From contig CAKOXK010000007.1 in NCBI GenBank assembly GCA_934130085.1, positions 9,080-73,079 of the forward strand: a stretch of DNA of 64,000 nt, given 5' to 3'. The stretch comes from an uncultured Clostridia bacterium (lineage in GTDB: Bacteria; Bacillota; Clostridia; TANB77; CAG-508). The notes under the pieces were generated by a model. The model worked only from the letters and a program-made list of their open reading frames with translations. It searched no databases and was not told the DNA's origin. How positions within the stretch are numbered: position 1 is the stretch's first letter; the number at the start of each line of letters is the position of its first letter. The position numbers were made by a program, and so were the translations under genes. Below are positions 9,006-17,685 of this stretch, in pieces.

Positions 9006-10370
9006 ATGAAGTATTTTGGAACTGATGGTATTAGAAGAATTGCAAATACTGAGCTTACGCCAGAGCTTGTATATAGGGTTGCAAAAGCCGGGGCTTATGT
9101 TTTATCAAAGCATGCTAATGGCAGAAAACCAACAATATTAATAGGAAGAGATACAAGAATTTCTGGCACTTTAATAGAAAGTGCAATGACTGCTGGTTTT
9201 TTAAGCTTTGGTGCAAATGTTAAATTAGTAGGGGTGGTTCCTACACCAGGAATTGCGTATTTAACCAAAAAGCTAAAGGCTGATGCCAGTGTTGTCATTT
9301 CTGCTTCACATAACAAATATGATTATAACGGAATTAAATTTTTTAGTAATAAGGGAATGAAGATTCCAGATGAAATAGAAGAAGAGATTGAAAATGTTCT
9401 AGATAGTAATCAAATTGAGAAGCTTATTGCAAGACCAGAGGGAATTGGAGTTGCTGAGAACTGTGAAGAACTTCAAAGAGAGTATTTGTATTTCTTTAGA
9501 AAAACATTTGAGGATGATTTTGAAGTATTGAAGAAAGATGATTTTAAAGTTGCAATTGATGTAGCAAATGGCGCAACATATAAGATAGCAGATGAAGTAT
9601 ATAATATGCTTGGAATTAATCATTATATTATAAATGATACTCCAAATGGGATAAATATAAATGAAAATTGTGGTTCTACTCATTTAGAAATGCTTAAAGA
9701 ATTTGTTAAAAGCAATAAGTGTAATTTGGGTATTGCTTATGATGGCGATGGAGATAGATGTTTAGCAATAGACAAAGATGGAAATGAAATAGATGGTGAT
9801 ATAATTATGGCTATTATTTCAAAGTATATGAAAGAAAAAGGCACTCTAAAGAATAATTCACTAGTTGCAACTGTAATGAGTAATTTAGGTTTAAAGAAGT
9901 TCTGCGATAGTGAAAAAATAAAATTCATACAAACAAAAGTTGGAGATAGGTACGTATTAGAAAATATGTTAAAAAACGGATATAACATTGGAGGAGAACA
10001 ATCAGGTCACATAATTTTTCTTGATTGCAATCCAACTGGTGATGGAATATTAACATCTCTAATGTTAATAAAAATAATTCTTGAATCTCAAAAAGATGTA
10101 ACAGAGTTGAAAAAAATAATTAAAATATACCCACAAATATTAGTAAATGCCAAAGTTAATAGTGAGAAAAAGTATGACTTTGAGAAAGACAAAGAAATTC
10201 AAGAGAAAATTAAACATTTGAATGATGAATTTAAAGATAACGGAAGAGTTTTAATAAGAGCTTCTGGAACAGAAAGCCTAGTGAGAGTTATGATAGAAGG
10301 TGAGAAGCAGGATTACATAACAAAAAAAGCTAAAGAACTTGCAAAATTTATTGAACAAAAACTTGCATAA
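9006..10370 (+). CDS. glmM: Phosphoglucosamine mutase
   Basis: 454 residues. Interconverts glucosamine 6-phosphate and glucosamine 1-phosphate on the way to UDP-GlcNAc for peptidoglycan and teichoic acids. Landmarks: MKYFGTDGIRR at the N-terminus, the phosphoserine loop ISASHNKYDYNG with catalytic Ser101, the metal-binding DGDGDRC near 245-251, the sugar loop GGEQSGH, and the phosphate-binding RASGTESLVRVM near the C-terminus. GAAAGGAT precedes the ATG. The usual neighbours glmS and the cdaA-ybbR pair are absent. Confidence 0.95.
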   Translation: MKYFGTDGIRRIANTELTPELVYRVAKAGAYVLSKHANGRKPTILIGRDTRISGTLIESAMTAGFLSFGANVKLVGVVPTPGIAYLTKKLKADASVVISASHNKYDYNGIKFFSNKGMKIPDEIEEEIENVLDSNQIEKLIARPEGIGVAENCEELQREYLYFFRKTFEDDFEVLKKDDFKVAIDVANGATYKIADEVYNMLGINHYIINDTPNGININENCGSTHLEMLKEFVKSNKCNLGIAYDGDGDRCLAIDKDGNEIDGDIIMAIISKYMKEKGTLKNNSLVATVMSNLGLKKFCDSEKIKFIQTKVGDRYVLENMLKNGYNIGGEQSGHIIFLDCNPTGDGILTSLMLIKIILESQKDVTELKKIIKIYPQILVNAKVNSEKKYDFEKDKEIQEKIKHLNDEFKDNGRVLIRASGTESLVRVMIEGEKQDYITKKAKELAKFIEQKLA

Positions 10371-10525
10371 GATTAATTAAACGATTAATAAAGCAATAGA
10401 AAATGAAAACTAAGAATGCAAGTTATATTTGAAAAATAAATTTAAGTTTCTTATATAAGCCTTATGTAACGTTAAGTGAATGTTAAATGCAAAACTTATG
10501 TAACAAAAATTTAATACAAATTTCA

Positions 10526-10554
10526 TTGAAAAATAAACTTTCTTATTGTATAGT
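10526..10554 (+). promoter_or_regulatory. Sigma-A-type promoter for the small membrane protein
   Basis: TTGAAA (10526-10531), 17-nt spacer, TATAGT (10549-10554), 33 nt before the start codon of the next gene. Confidence 0.6.
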
Positions 10555-10586
10555 AATATATAGAAACAACAAAGGAGGAAAAAGGC

Positions 10587-10943
10587 ATGCCATTAATTGA
10601 TTTTACACAAAGTTATTTTTTAATAATTGCCCTTATATTGTTTGTTCTTTGTCTTTTCTTAGCAAGAAATTTTAAGACTAACACAGTACCATGTATAATG
10701 TTATTAGTTTTCTGTGCTATTTTAGTAGGTCATACAATTGAATTAGCAAATGCACCACAAGAAATAGTTGAAACAATATCAAAATGCATAGTAATTGATG
10801 AAGCCTTTATATTCATTTCTTTCTTATCTTTCTTATGGCTAGATAAGATTCAAATCGAAGACAGAGCTAAGAAGAAAGGAAAGAATGCTAAAGAGGAAAA
10901 AACTGTAAAAGATGGACTTGATTTCTTATGGAAAAAAGTCTAA
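10587..10943 (+). CDS. Small membrane protein of unknown function
   Basis: 118 residues with three hydrophobic helices (about 9-26, 33-50 and 71-86) followed by a basic, Lys-rich cytosolic tail ending in DGLDFLWKKV. I do not recognise a family. AAAGGAGGAAAAAGGC gives an excellent ribosome binding site, and it has its own promoter and a perfect terminator, so it is a monocistronic unit. It sits between glmM and fba. A function in the envelope is possible, but nothing in the sequence points to it. Confidence 0.7.
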   Translation: MPLIDFTQSYFLIIALILFVLCLFLARNFKTNTVPCIMLLVFCAILVGHTIELANAPQEIVETISKCIVIDEAFIFISFLSFLWLDKIQIEDRAKKKGKNAKEEKTVKDGLDFLWKKV

Positions 10944-10980
10944 CAGTTGACTATACAATTAATAAGAGTTAACCTTATTA

Positions 10981-11009
10981 AGAACGTAAGAATTTCTTAC
11001 GTTCTTTTC
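10981..11009 (+). terminator. Rho-independent terminator
   Basis: Perfect 11-bp stem AGAACGTAAGA / TCTTACGTTCT with a 3-nt loop and a TTTT tail, 37 nt after the small membrane protein gene. Confidence 0.88.
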
Positions 11010-11101
11010 TTTACTTATAAAATCAATAGTGATATAATGCAGCTAAATTGTAAATAGGTAGCCATTAAACCTAAAATTAATGGAGAAAGTAAGGTGTAAA
11101 T

Positions 11102-12031
11102 ATGAGTTTAGTTACAACAACAGAAATGTTTAAAAAATCTATTAAAGAAAAATTTGCTATTGGAGCATTTAATATTAATAACATGGAATTTGTACAAGCA
11201 ATACTTGACGCAGCAGCAAAAGAAAATTCACCAGTTATACTTCAAACATCATCAAGTGCTATCAAATATGCAAGAATTCCTTATCTAAAGAAAATGGTAG
11301 AAGCAGGACTTGAAGAACATGATGTACCAGTTGCCCTTCATCTTGACCATGGACCAGATTTTGAAACTTGCAAATTATGTGTTGACAGTGGTTATACATC
11401 AGTAATGTTTGATGGCTCAAAATATGATTTTGAAGAGAATGTTAGAAAAACTAAAGAGGTTGTTGACTATGCTCATGCTCATGGAGTTGTGGTTGAAGCA
11501 GAGCTTGGCAAACTTGCAGGAGTCGAAGATGACGTAAATGTAAAAGAAGATGATGCAATGTACACTGATCCTAACCAAGCACTTGAGTTTGTTGAAAGAA
11601 CAGGATGTGATTCACTTGCAATAGCTATAGGAACAAGCCATGGAGCATATAAATTTAAAGGAGAAGCAAGACTTCGCTTTGATATACTTGAAAAGGTAAA
11701 AGCATTAATGCCTGATGTTCCAATTGTACTACATGGAGCTTCAACAGTTATTCCTGAATATGTTGAAATGTGCAACAAATATGGAGCAAATATGCCTGGA
11801 GCAAAAGGTGTACCTGATGAAATGCTACATGAAGCAAGTAAAAGAGGCGTTTCAAAAATCAATGTTGATACAGACCTTCGTTTAGCTATGACAGCAGGAA
11901 TAAGAAAGACATTCATTGAATCACCTGAAATATTTGACCCAAGAAAATATTTAGGACTTGGAAGAGAGTACATAGAAGAAACTGTAGCTCATAAAATGAG
12001 AGATGTATTCGGATGCTCAAACAAAGCTTAA
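11102..12031 (+). CDS. fba: Class II fructose-bisphosphate aldolase
   Basis: 309 residues. Zinc-dependent cleavage of fructose 1,6-bisphosphate to glyceraldehyde 3-phosphate and dihydroxyacetone phosphate. Visible landmarks: GAFNINNME near the N-terminus, VALHLDHGPDF (catalytic Asp82 and zinc ligand His83), EAELGKLAGVEDDV, the zinc-ligand stretch GTSHGAYKF, VLHGAST and the phosphate-binding KINVDTDLR. The extended form with MPGAKGVPDE suits class IIB Clostridial enzymes. A likely promoter (TTTACT at 11010, 17-nt spacer, TATAAT at 11033) lies in the 158-nt leader. Monocistronic as far as can be seen. Confidence 0.95.
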   Translation: MSLVTTTEMFKKSIKEKFAIGAFNINNMEFVQAILDAAAKENSPVILQTSSSAIKYARIPYLKKMVEAGLEEHDVPVALHLDHGPDFETCKLCVDSGYTSVMFDGSKYDFEENVRKTKEVVDYAHAHGVVVEAELGKLAGVEDDVNVKEDDAMYTDPNQALEFVERTGCDSLAIAIGTSHGAYKFKGEARLRFDILEKVKALMPDVPIVLHGASTVIPEYVEMCNKYGANMPGAKGVPDEMLHEASKRGVSKINVDTDLRLAMTAGIRKTFIESPEIFDPRKYLGLGREYIEETVAHKMRDVFGCSNKA

Positions 12032-12159
12032 TAAGTACGGTTCCAAAGTGTAATAAGTAGAATATTTAATTGAATAGATTGTACAATGTATAAAAAACAA
12101 ATACATAAAATAATCAATTAATTAAAAGAATATAAAATTGTTAAAATAAAGAAAAGGAA

Positions 12160-12618
12160 ATGAAATTGGAAAAGAATAAGCTAATTGCAAAGAACCAAGC
12201 TGCATATCACAACTATGATATAATTGATAAAATTGAAGCTGGAATAGTATTATTTGGTACAGAAATAAAATCAATAAGGCAAGGAAAAGTTAACTTAAAA
12301 GACAGTTATGCAGTAATCGAAAAGAACAAAGAAGTTTTTGTATACTCAATGAACATAAGCAATTATGAAAACGGAAACATATACAATAAAGATCCATTAA
12401 GACCAAAGAAACTATTATTAAACAAAAATGAAATAAACAAACTAATAGGTTTAACTTCACAAAAAGGTTATTCACTTATTCCAATTTCATTGTACTTTAA
12501 AGGTAACTTTGTAAAGATGGAACTTGGAATTGGCAGAGGAAAGAAACTTTTTGACAAAAGAGAAGATTTAAAGAAAAAGGAAGCAGATATTAAAATTGCA
12601 AGGTATCTAAAGAATTAA
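12160..12618 (+). CDS. smpB: SsrA-binding protein
   Basis: 152 residues. Binds tmRNA and delivers it to stalled ribosomes in trans-translation. Typical features: N-terminal AYHNYDIIDKIEAGIVLFGTEIKSIRQGKVNLKDSYA, the KLFDKREDLKKKEADIKIAR C-terminal helix, and normal length (150-160). Start ATG at 12160 follows AAAAGGAA. The tmRNA gene ssrA often follows smpB, but I found no tmRNA-like 3' end in the bases before the converging gene, so it must lie elsewhere. Confidence 0.95.
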   Translation: MKLEKNKLIAKNQAAYHNYDIIDKIEAGIVLFGTEIKSIRQGKVNLKDSYAVIEKNKEVFVYSMNISNYENGNIYNKDPLRPKKLLLNKNEINKLIGLTSQKGYSLIPISLYFKGNFVKMELGIGRGKKLFDKREDLKKKEADIKIARYLKN

Positions 12619-12637
12619 TTATCTTATAGTATTAAAT

Positions 12638-12685
12638 AAAGAAAAGTTCAAGTTGCTTTAATAGTTAAAAGCTGAACTTTTCTTT
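12638..12685. terminator. Bidirectional terminator between smpB and the converging gene
   Basis: 13-bp perfect stem AAAGAAAAGTTCA / TGAACTTTTCTTT with a nested inner stem (AGTTGCTTT / AAAAGCT), A-rich on the left and T-rich on the right. It overlaps the last codons of the minus-strand gene. Confidence 0.8.
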
Positions 12686-13228
12686 TATTATTTTTGCAAC
12701 TTCAGATGCAGGGATGTTTGAATTATCTAGTTGAATATAATTTTTAAAATTTAGCTCATTAGGCAACGAGTAATTACGATGTTTTTCTTCGGCGTGGAAT
12801 ATCTGTTTTTCACTAAATTCAATATTTCTTTTTTCAGGTTTGCATGATAATCGATTTTCTGTTTTATTTCTTTCAAGCCTAATACTAAGAGGAGCATTAA
12901 GTTCAACATAGTAAAATTCTCCACCGTTAGATTCAAAAATGTTTTTAAAATTCCTAATATTTTCTAAATCGGATTCCTTATCATAATTTACCACATAAGT
13001 AAAGACTATTCCTGGAATGGTGCTCTTCGAAAAATATTCTAACATGTTGACTCTAAGTATTTTTACTAATTCTTGGCCTTCTTTAGTACTATAGCTAAAA
13101 AAATTATTTACAAGATCTATAGTCATATGATTATGAAACAGTTTAAATTTTGTTATTTTGACTAATTCTTGTCCAACTGTCATTTTACCAACTGCCTGTG
13201 GACCAGTTATCATTATTAATTTTGACAT
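12665..13228 (-). CDS. P-loop nucleotide kinase-like ATPase, function unknown
   Basis: 187 residues from the ATG at 13228, chosen because AAAGGAGG sits just ahead; a longer frame reaching 13321 has no ribosome binding site and poor composition. The Walker A loop is GPQAVGKMT (residues 9-17), followed by FHNHMTIDLVNNF and a LID-like region with RLERNKTENR; it ends FKNYIQLDNSNIPASEVAKII. This pattern fits small shikimate/gluconate kinase-like AAA_17/AAA_33 proteins. The substrate cannot be read from sequence; these proteins are often annotated simply as AAA family ATPase. It is a single minus-strand gene between smpB and a secreted protein. Confidence 0.75.
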   Translation of the reverse strand: MSKLIMITGPQAVGKMTVGQELVKITKFKLFHNHMTIDLVNNFFSYSTKEGQELVKILRVNMLEYFSKSTIPGIVFTYVVNYDKESDLENIRNFKNIFESNGGEFYYVELNAPLSIRLERNKTENRLSCKPEKRNIEFSEKQIFHAEEKHRNYSLPNELNFKNYIQLDNSNIPASEVAKIIKEKFSF

Positions 13229-13377
13229 AAAAACCTCCTTTTTTATAGAAGTATTATAAGCTAGAGAACAAAAGAAATCAATGAAAAGGCAATCAATTAA
13301 ATAAATTTTACATAAAATCAAAATTAATGGATAAATTAATAGCGTATAAAAGTGAAATTAAGAAAGGAAATGCAATT

Positions 13378-13875
13378 ATGAAAAAGAAAATAATTTATTC
13401 ATTAATTTTGTTTTGCTTATTTTCAATGGTTACAATAACGTCTGTGTTTGCAATTGATAAAAATCAGGTCGTTGGTGAGAATACAGTAATGGGAAACGTA
13501 GTTACTCATGTAGATAATGGAATTGATAATGCCAAAAATGGAATTAAAGATGCAGGAGAAGGCGCAAGAAACGTTGCAACAGGTGTAGCAGGAGGAGTAA
13601 AAAATGTAACAGAGCACGTTGGCAACTCAATCAAAGATGCAGGCGAAACTGTTTCTAATAGTACAAATAATGCAATGATATATTCTGCTGAGACAACAAG
13701 CTTAAATAATGAGAATGCTTATACTTTTTTAGGAATTAATGCGAATACTTGGATGTGGATTATTATTATAATTATAGCAATTCTTATAATTGTACTGATT
13801 GTAAAATATTCAGATGATAGAAACAAAAATCACAATGATAATCACTATGATCATTATAAAGATGATGAAAAATAA
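13378..13875 (+). CDS. Secreted tail-anchored protein with amphipathic repeats
   Basis: 165 residues from ATG 13378 (after GAAAGGAAA); an upstream in-frame ATG at 13327 would hide the signal peptide, so it was not used. Signal peptide residues 1-21 (cleavage near VFA-I), then a Gly/Ala/Asn-rich stretch with repeating G-I-x-x-A-x-N/E-x units (NGIDNAKNGIKDAGEGAR, GNSIKDAGETVSN), a C-terminal membrane helix (WMWIIIIIIAILIIVLIV) and a charged His/Asp/Lys-rich tail. I know no function. The same build (signal, low complexity, tail helix) recurs at 2062 and at 18992, flanking the dlt operon. Confidence 0.72.
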   Translation: MKKKIIYSLILFCLFSMVTITSVFAIDKNQVVGENTVMGNVVTHVDNGIDNAKNGIKDAGEGARNVATGVAGGVKNVTEHVGNSIKDAGETVSNSTNNAMIYSAETTSLNNENAYTFLGINANTWMWIIIIIIAILIIVLIVKYSDDRNKNHNDNHYDHYKDDEK

Positions 13876-14149
13876 AAAAATCAATTTATATGAAGTTATA
13901 TGAAAAAATTTTGGAGAGAGGATATTTTAGACGAATAATCTTGAAGTAGCTTCTCTTTTTATTTACACTTTTTTAATGGCACAAGTAATAAAATTAATAT
14001 TTTCTTTAAGCGAAAAAAAATATAATTCTGTAAAATAAATGTAACTTGCACAAAAAAATCATTTATATCAAAAAAGTAATACATTTGTTCTATTGAAATT
14101 TTTTTATTTAAGTAGTATAGTATCAATATCAAATTTAAAAGGATGTATT

Positions 14150-15700
14150 ATGGTAAAAAATATATTACAATTATTAGAAGATACTAATAGAAATTTTCCA
14201 AATAAAATAGCATTTGGAGAGAGCCAAAGAGAAATTACTTATAATGAGTTTACAAGCGATTGCAAGAAAATTGGTACCTTCTTATCAAAATTAAATAATA
14301 ATAAAAAGCCAATAGTCATATTTATTGATAAGACTATAAATTGCCTAGAGGCAATGTTTGGAGTTCTTTATAGTGGAAATTTCTATACAATTATTGATAC
14401 AAAGTCTCCTAGAGATAGAATGCAATCTATAATTGATACTTTAGAACCGATTGCGGTTGTTACTGATGAAAAAAACAAAGTAAAGCTTGAAAAACTTTCA
14501 ATTGATAATTTAAAAAATGTAGTTTTATTAGAAGATGCTAAGGAAACCAAAATTGATAGTGAAAAACTTGCCGAGATTAGGGATAATCAGATAGATACAG
14601 ATGTAATGTATATTTTATTTACTTCTGGTTCAACTGGAGTTCCTAAAGGAACAGTTTTATCTCATAAAGCTGTTATTTCCTATATAAATTGGGTAAAGGA
14701 TACTTTTGATATAAATGAAAAGACTATATGGGGTAGTCAAACTCCATTTTACTTTAGTATGTCTATTACAGATGTATTTACAACTATACTTACTGGAGCT
14801 ACTCTATATATTATTCCTAAAATGTTGTTTTCATTTCCTATAAAACTAATTGAGTTTTTGAATAAAAAGAAAGTAAATACAATTTATTGGGTCCCTTCGG
14901 CATTATGTTTGGTTGCAAATCTTGGAGCTCTTGAAATGGCTAAAATAGATGTTCTTAAAAAGGTACTTTTTGCTGGAGAGGTAATGCCAACAAAACAACT
15001 TAATATGTGGATAAGCAAATTCCCAAATGTATTATTTGCTAATCTTTATGGCCCAACAGAAACCACAGATATATGTTCATATTACATAGTAAATAGAAAA
15101 TTCGAGAATAATGAATCAATACCAATTGGTTCACACTGTAATAATTGTGATTTAATGATTGTTGATGAAAATATGAAAGAAATAAAACTTGAAAAAGATT
15201 CTGATGGCAATTATGTAGAATCAAAGTCGGGCGAATTGTATGCAAGAGGATCATTTTTGGCTAATGGATATTATAAAAATCCAACAAAAACCAGTGAAGT
15301 GTTTGTGCAAAATCCTTTACAAAATGCATATCCAGAAATTGTGTACAAAACAGGAGACATAGTAAAGTATAATGATAAAGGAGAAATAATATATCTTTCA
15401 AGAAAAGATTATCAAATAAAGCATCTGGGCTACAGAATAGAGCTAGGCGAAATTGAAAGAAATATTTATGGAATTGAAGAAGTAACACTATGTGCTGCAA
15501 TTTATGATGATGAGAATCAAAAGATTGTTCTTTACTATCAAGGAGAAATTGATGAGAATAATTTGGCAAAGAAGGTTAATGATATATTACTGCCTTACAT
15601 GAGACCAAACACATACATAAGATTAAGCCATATACCATATAATAGTAATGGAAAAATTGATAGGAAGAAATTAAAAAGTGACTACATAAATAATCAATAA
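14150..15700 (+). CDS. dltA: D-alanine--D-alanyl carrier protein ligase
   Basis: 516 residues from ATG 14150, preceded by AAAAGGA; the TTG-initiated extension to 14093 has no support. Activates D-alanine as adenylate and loads it on DltC for D-alanylation of teichoic acids. Adenylation-domain core motifs are all present: LFTSGSTGVPKG (A3), FANLYGPTET (A5), YKTGDIVKYNDKG (A7), YQIKHLGYRIELGEIE (A8) and the final NGKIDRKKL lysine (A10). It leads the operon dltA-C-B-D; D-alanylation lowers envelope charge and cationic-peptide sensitivity. Confidence 0.95.
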   Translation: MVKNILQLLEDTNRNFPNKIAFGESQREITYNEFTSDCKKIGTFLSKLNNNKKPIVIFIDKTINCLEAMFGVLYSGNFYTIIDTKSPRDRMQSIIDTLEPIAVVTDEKNKVKLEKLSIDNLKNVVLLEDAKETKIDSEKLAEIRDNQIDTDVMYILFTSGSTGVPKGTVLSHKAVISYINWVKDTFDINEKTIWGSQTPFYFSMSITDVFTTILTGATLYIIPKMLFSFPIKLIEFLNKKKVNTIYWVPSALCLVANLGALEMAKIDVLKKVLFAGEVMPTKQLNMWISKFPNVLFANLYGPTETTDICSYYIVNRKFENNESIPIGSHCNNCDLMIVDENMKEIKLEKDSDGNYVESKSGELYARGSFLANGYYKNPTKTSEVFVQNPLQNAYPEIVYKTGDIVKYNDKGEIIYLSRKDYQIKHLGYRIELGEIERNIYGIEEVTLCAAIYDDENQKIVLYYQGEIDENNLAKKVNDILLPYMRPNTYIRLSHIPYNSNGKIDRKKLKSDYINNQ

Positions 15701-15839
15701 CAATGTGAATTTTAAGTATAAGATGTTAAAAAAATAGCAAATTGGTAAATATATTTTATAATAATTAATTATGATAATTAAAAGTAAAACAGTATTTTAA
15801 ATGTATATAAAGAAAAATAAAATGTATATGGAGGAAAAA

Positions 15840-16067
15840 ATGGAAGATTTAATTAAAATTTTAAGTGAAATTAAACCAGGAGTTGATTTTGAAGAAGAAG
15901 AAAATTTAATGGAGGATGAAATATTAGATTCATTTGATATAGTAAGTCTTGTTGCTAAAATTGATGAAGAATTTGATGTAGAAATAACACCAAAAGACTT
16001 AGTACCAGAGAATTTTAAATCAGCAAAAACAATATATGATTTAATAACAAAATTGCAAGATGAGTAG
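15840..16067 (+). CDS. dltC: D-alanyl carrier protein
   Basis: 75 residues from ATG 15840, directly behind GGAGGAAAAA; an upstream ATG at 15801 is rejected because it would bury that site. Acyl-carrier fold; the phosphopantetheine attachment is Ser31 in LDSFDIVSL. It accepts D-alanine from DltA and hands it to the DltB/DltD membrane machinery. Strongly acidic overall, as expected. In Bacillus and Staphylococcus dltC comes after dltB; here it comes second, right after dltA. Confidence 0.92.
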   Translation: MEDLIKILSEIKPGVDFEEEENLMEDEILDSFDIVSLVAKIDEEFDVEITPKDLVPENFKSAKTIYDLITKLQDE

Positions 16068-16091
16068 AGAAGAAAAGGGGGAGCATAACCA

Positions 16092-17672
16092 ATGCTTATT
16101 AATTCACTAGAGTTTATTGCGTTTGTATTTATAATACTAATTGCATACAAAATAGTACCAAAGAAAATCAAATGGGTAATTCTTCTAATTGCCAGTTACA
16201 TATTCTTTATTTTAAATAGCAAAGCATTGACCATTTTCTTAGTAATATCAACTTTAACTGTTTATTTTTCAGCTTTGAAGATAGGAAAAATTGAAAAGAA
16301 TGCTAAATCAAAATGCAAAGAGATAAATGAAAAAGAACAGAAAAAAGAAATTAAAAGACTTGCTAAAAGAAATAAAAAGATTGTTTTAGTGATTGGAATT
16401 TTAATAAACATTGGAATGCTTGTTACATTAAAATACTCATCAACTTTTATACAAGAATTAAACAATTTATTCAAAACTAATATGACTGTTTTCAAATTTA
16501 TGCTACCTTTGGGAATTTCATATTATACATTGCAAGCAATTTCATATATTGTAGATGTATACAGAGGAAAGTGCGAAGCAGATAAAAATATAGGAAAAGT
16601 TGCTCTATTTTTATCATTCTTCCCACAGATGGTAGAAGGCCCAATAGGTAGATATGATAGATTGGCAAACCAGCTATATGAGCCACATGAAATTACATAT
16701 AATAATTTTCAAAGTGGTGCAGAACTAATGCTATGGGGTTATTTTAAGAAGATGGTTATAGCAGATAGAGTTGCGATGTATGTTGATGCTGTATTTGCTG
16801 ATTATACTTGCTACTCTGGTCCAATAATTGCACTAGCAATAGTAGGATATACTCTCCAAATATATGCAGAATTTTCAGGTGGAATTGATATAATTAGAGG
16901 TGTTTCTGAATTGTTTGGTATTCATCTTGATCAAAACTTTGAAAGACCATTTTATTCAAGATCAATTGATGAATTTTGGAGAAGATGGAATATTACACTT
17001 GGAACCTGGCTAAAAGACTATGTTTTCTATCCTGTATCACTTTCAAAATTTTCAATGAAAATTACACTAGCGTCTAAGAAAATTTTTAAAGAAAGCTATA
17101 TGAGTAAAATAATTCCAAGTGCATGTTCACTTCTTTGCGTATGGATATGCAATGGATTTTGGCATGGATCAGGAATTAAATATATAATTTATGGCTTATA
17201 TTACTACGTGATAATGATGCTAGGAAAGATACTAGAGCCAGTAGGTAAAAAAATAATTAAAATATTGAAAATTAATACAGAAGCCTGGAGCTACAAACTA
17301 TGGCAAATTTTAAGAACAGGAATATTTGTGTGTTTTGGTATGTTAATATTTAGAGCAGATACTCTAAGAGCATCAGTTGATATGTTTAAGTCAATTCCAA
17401 AAATACATGATATTGAAATGATGTTCAATGGCAAGATGTGGTCCTTAGGAGGAATGACTTCAGGCGACTGGAAGGTCTTAATAATCGCAACACTTGTATT
17501 TGTAATGGTAAGCGTATTACAAGAACATGGTAAGAAAATAAGAGAAACACTAAACAAACAAAATATAATATTTAAATGGATTGTTTTAATAGCACTAATT
17601 GTTTCAATAATAGTATTTGGTATATATGGGGAAGGTTATAATGTACAAAGCTTTATATATGGTCAATTTTAG
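16092..17672 (+). CDS. dltB: D-alanyl transfer protein DltB (MBOAT family)
   Basis: 526 residues, polytopic. MBOAT acyltransferase that passes D-alanine across the membrane. Key signs: PLGISYYTLQAISYIVDVYRGK, FFPQMVEGPIGRYDRL, DEFWRRWNITLGTWLKDYVFYPVS and the catalytic-type His358 in NGFWHGSGIKYIIYG. It is longer than Bacillus DltB (about 395) and resembles the AlgI-length MBOAT branch; its place between dltC and a dltD-like gene makes the DltB role the best reading. GGGGGAG precedes the start and dltC ends 24 nt upstream. An acetylase for a polysaccharide is the alternative. Confidence 0.85.
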   Translation: MLINSLEFIAFVFIILIAYKIVPKKIKWVILLIASYIFFILNSKALTIFLVISTLTVYFSALKIGKIEKNAKSKCKEINEKEQKKEIKRLAKRNKKIVLVIGILINIGMLVTLKYSSTFIQELNNLFKTNMTVFKFMLPLGISYYTLQAISYIVDVYRGKCEADKNIGKVALFLSFFPQMVEGPIGRYDRLANQLYEPHEITYNNFQSGAELMLWGYFKKMVIADRVAMYVDAVFADYTCYSGPIIALAIVGYTLQIYAEFSGGIDIIRGVSELFGIHLDQNFERPFYSRSIDEFWRRWNITLGTWLKDYVFYPVSLSKFSMKITLASKKIFKESYMSKIIPSACSLLCVWICNGFWHGSGIKYIIYGLYYYVIMMLGKILEPVGKKIIKILKINTEAWSYKLWQILRTGIFVCFGMLIFRADTLRASVDMFKSIPKIHDIEMMFNGKMWSLGGMTSGDWKVLIIATLVFVMVSVLQEHGKKIRETLNKQNIIFKWIVLIALIVSIIVFGIYGEGYNVQSFIYGQF

Positions 17673-17685
17673 AAAGGGGAGAAGA

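Noticed and set aside
11479..11973. 164-codon open frame on the minus strand
   Set aside because: It is antisense to fba, a clear aldolase, and has Ser/Thr-rich shadow composition and no binding site.
12619..12665. tmRNA gene next to smpB
   Set aside because: Only a terminator hairpin lies there; no tRNA-like acceptor end or tag reading frame is visible.
13906..13966. Terminator candidate after the amphipathic-repeat protein gene
   Set aside because: GGAGAGAG..CTTCTCTTTTT pairs only weakly around a long loop, so it was not listed as a feature.
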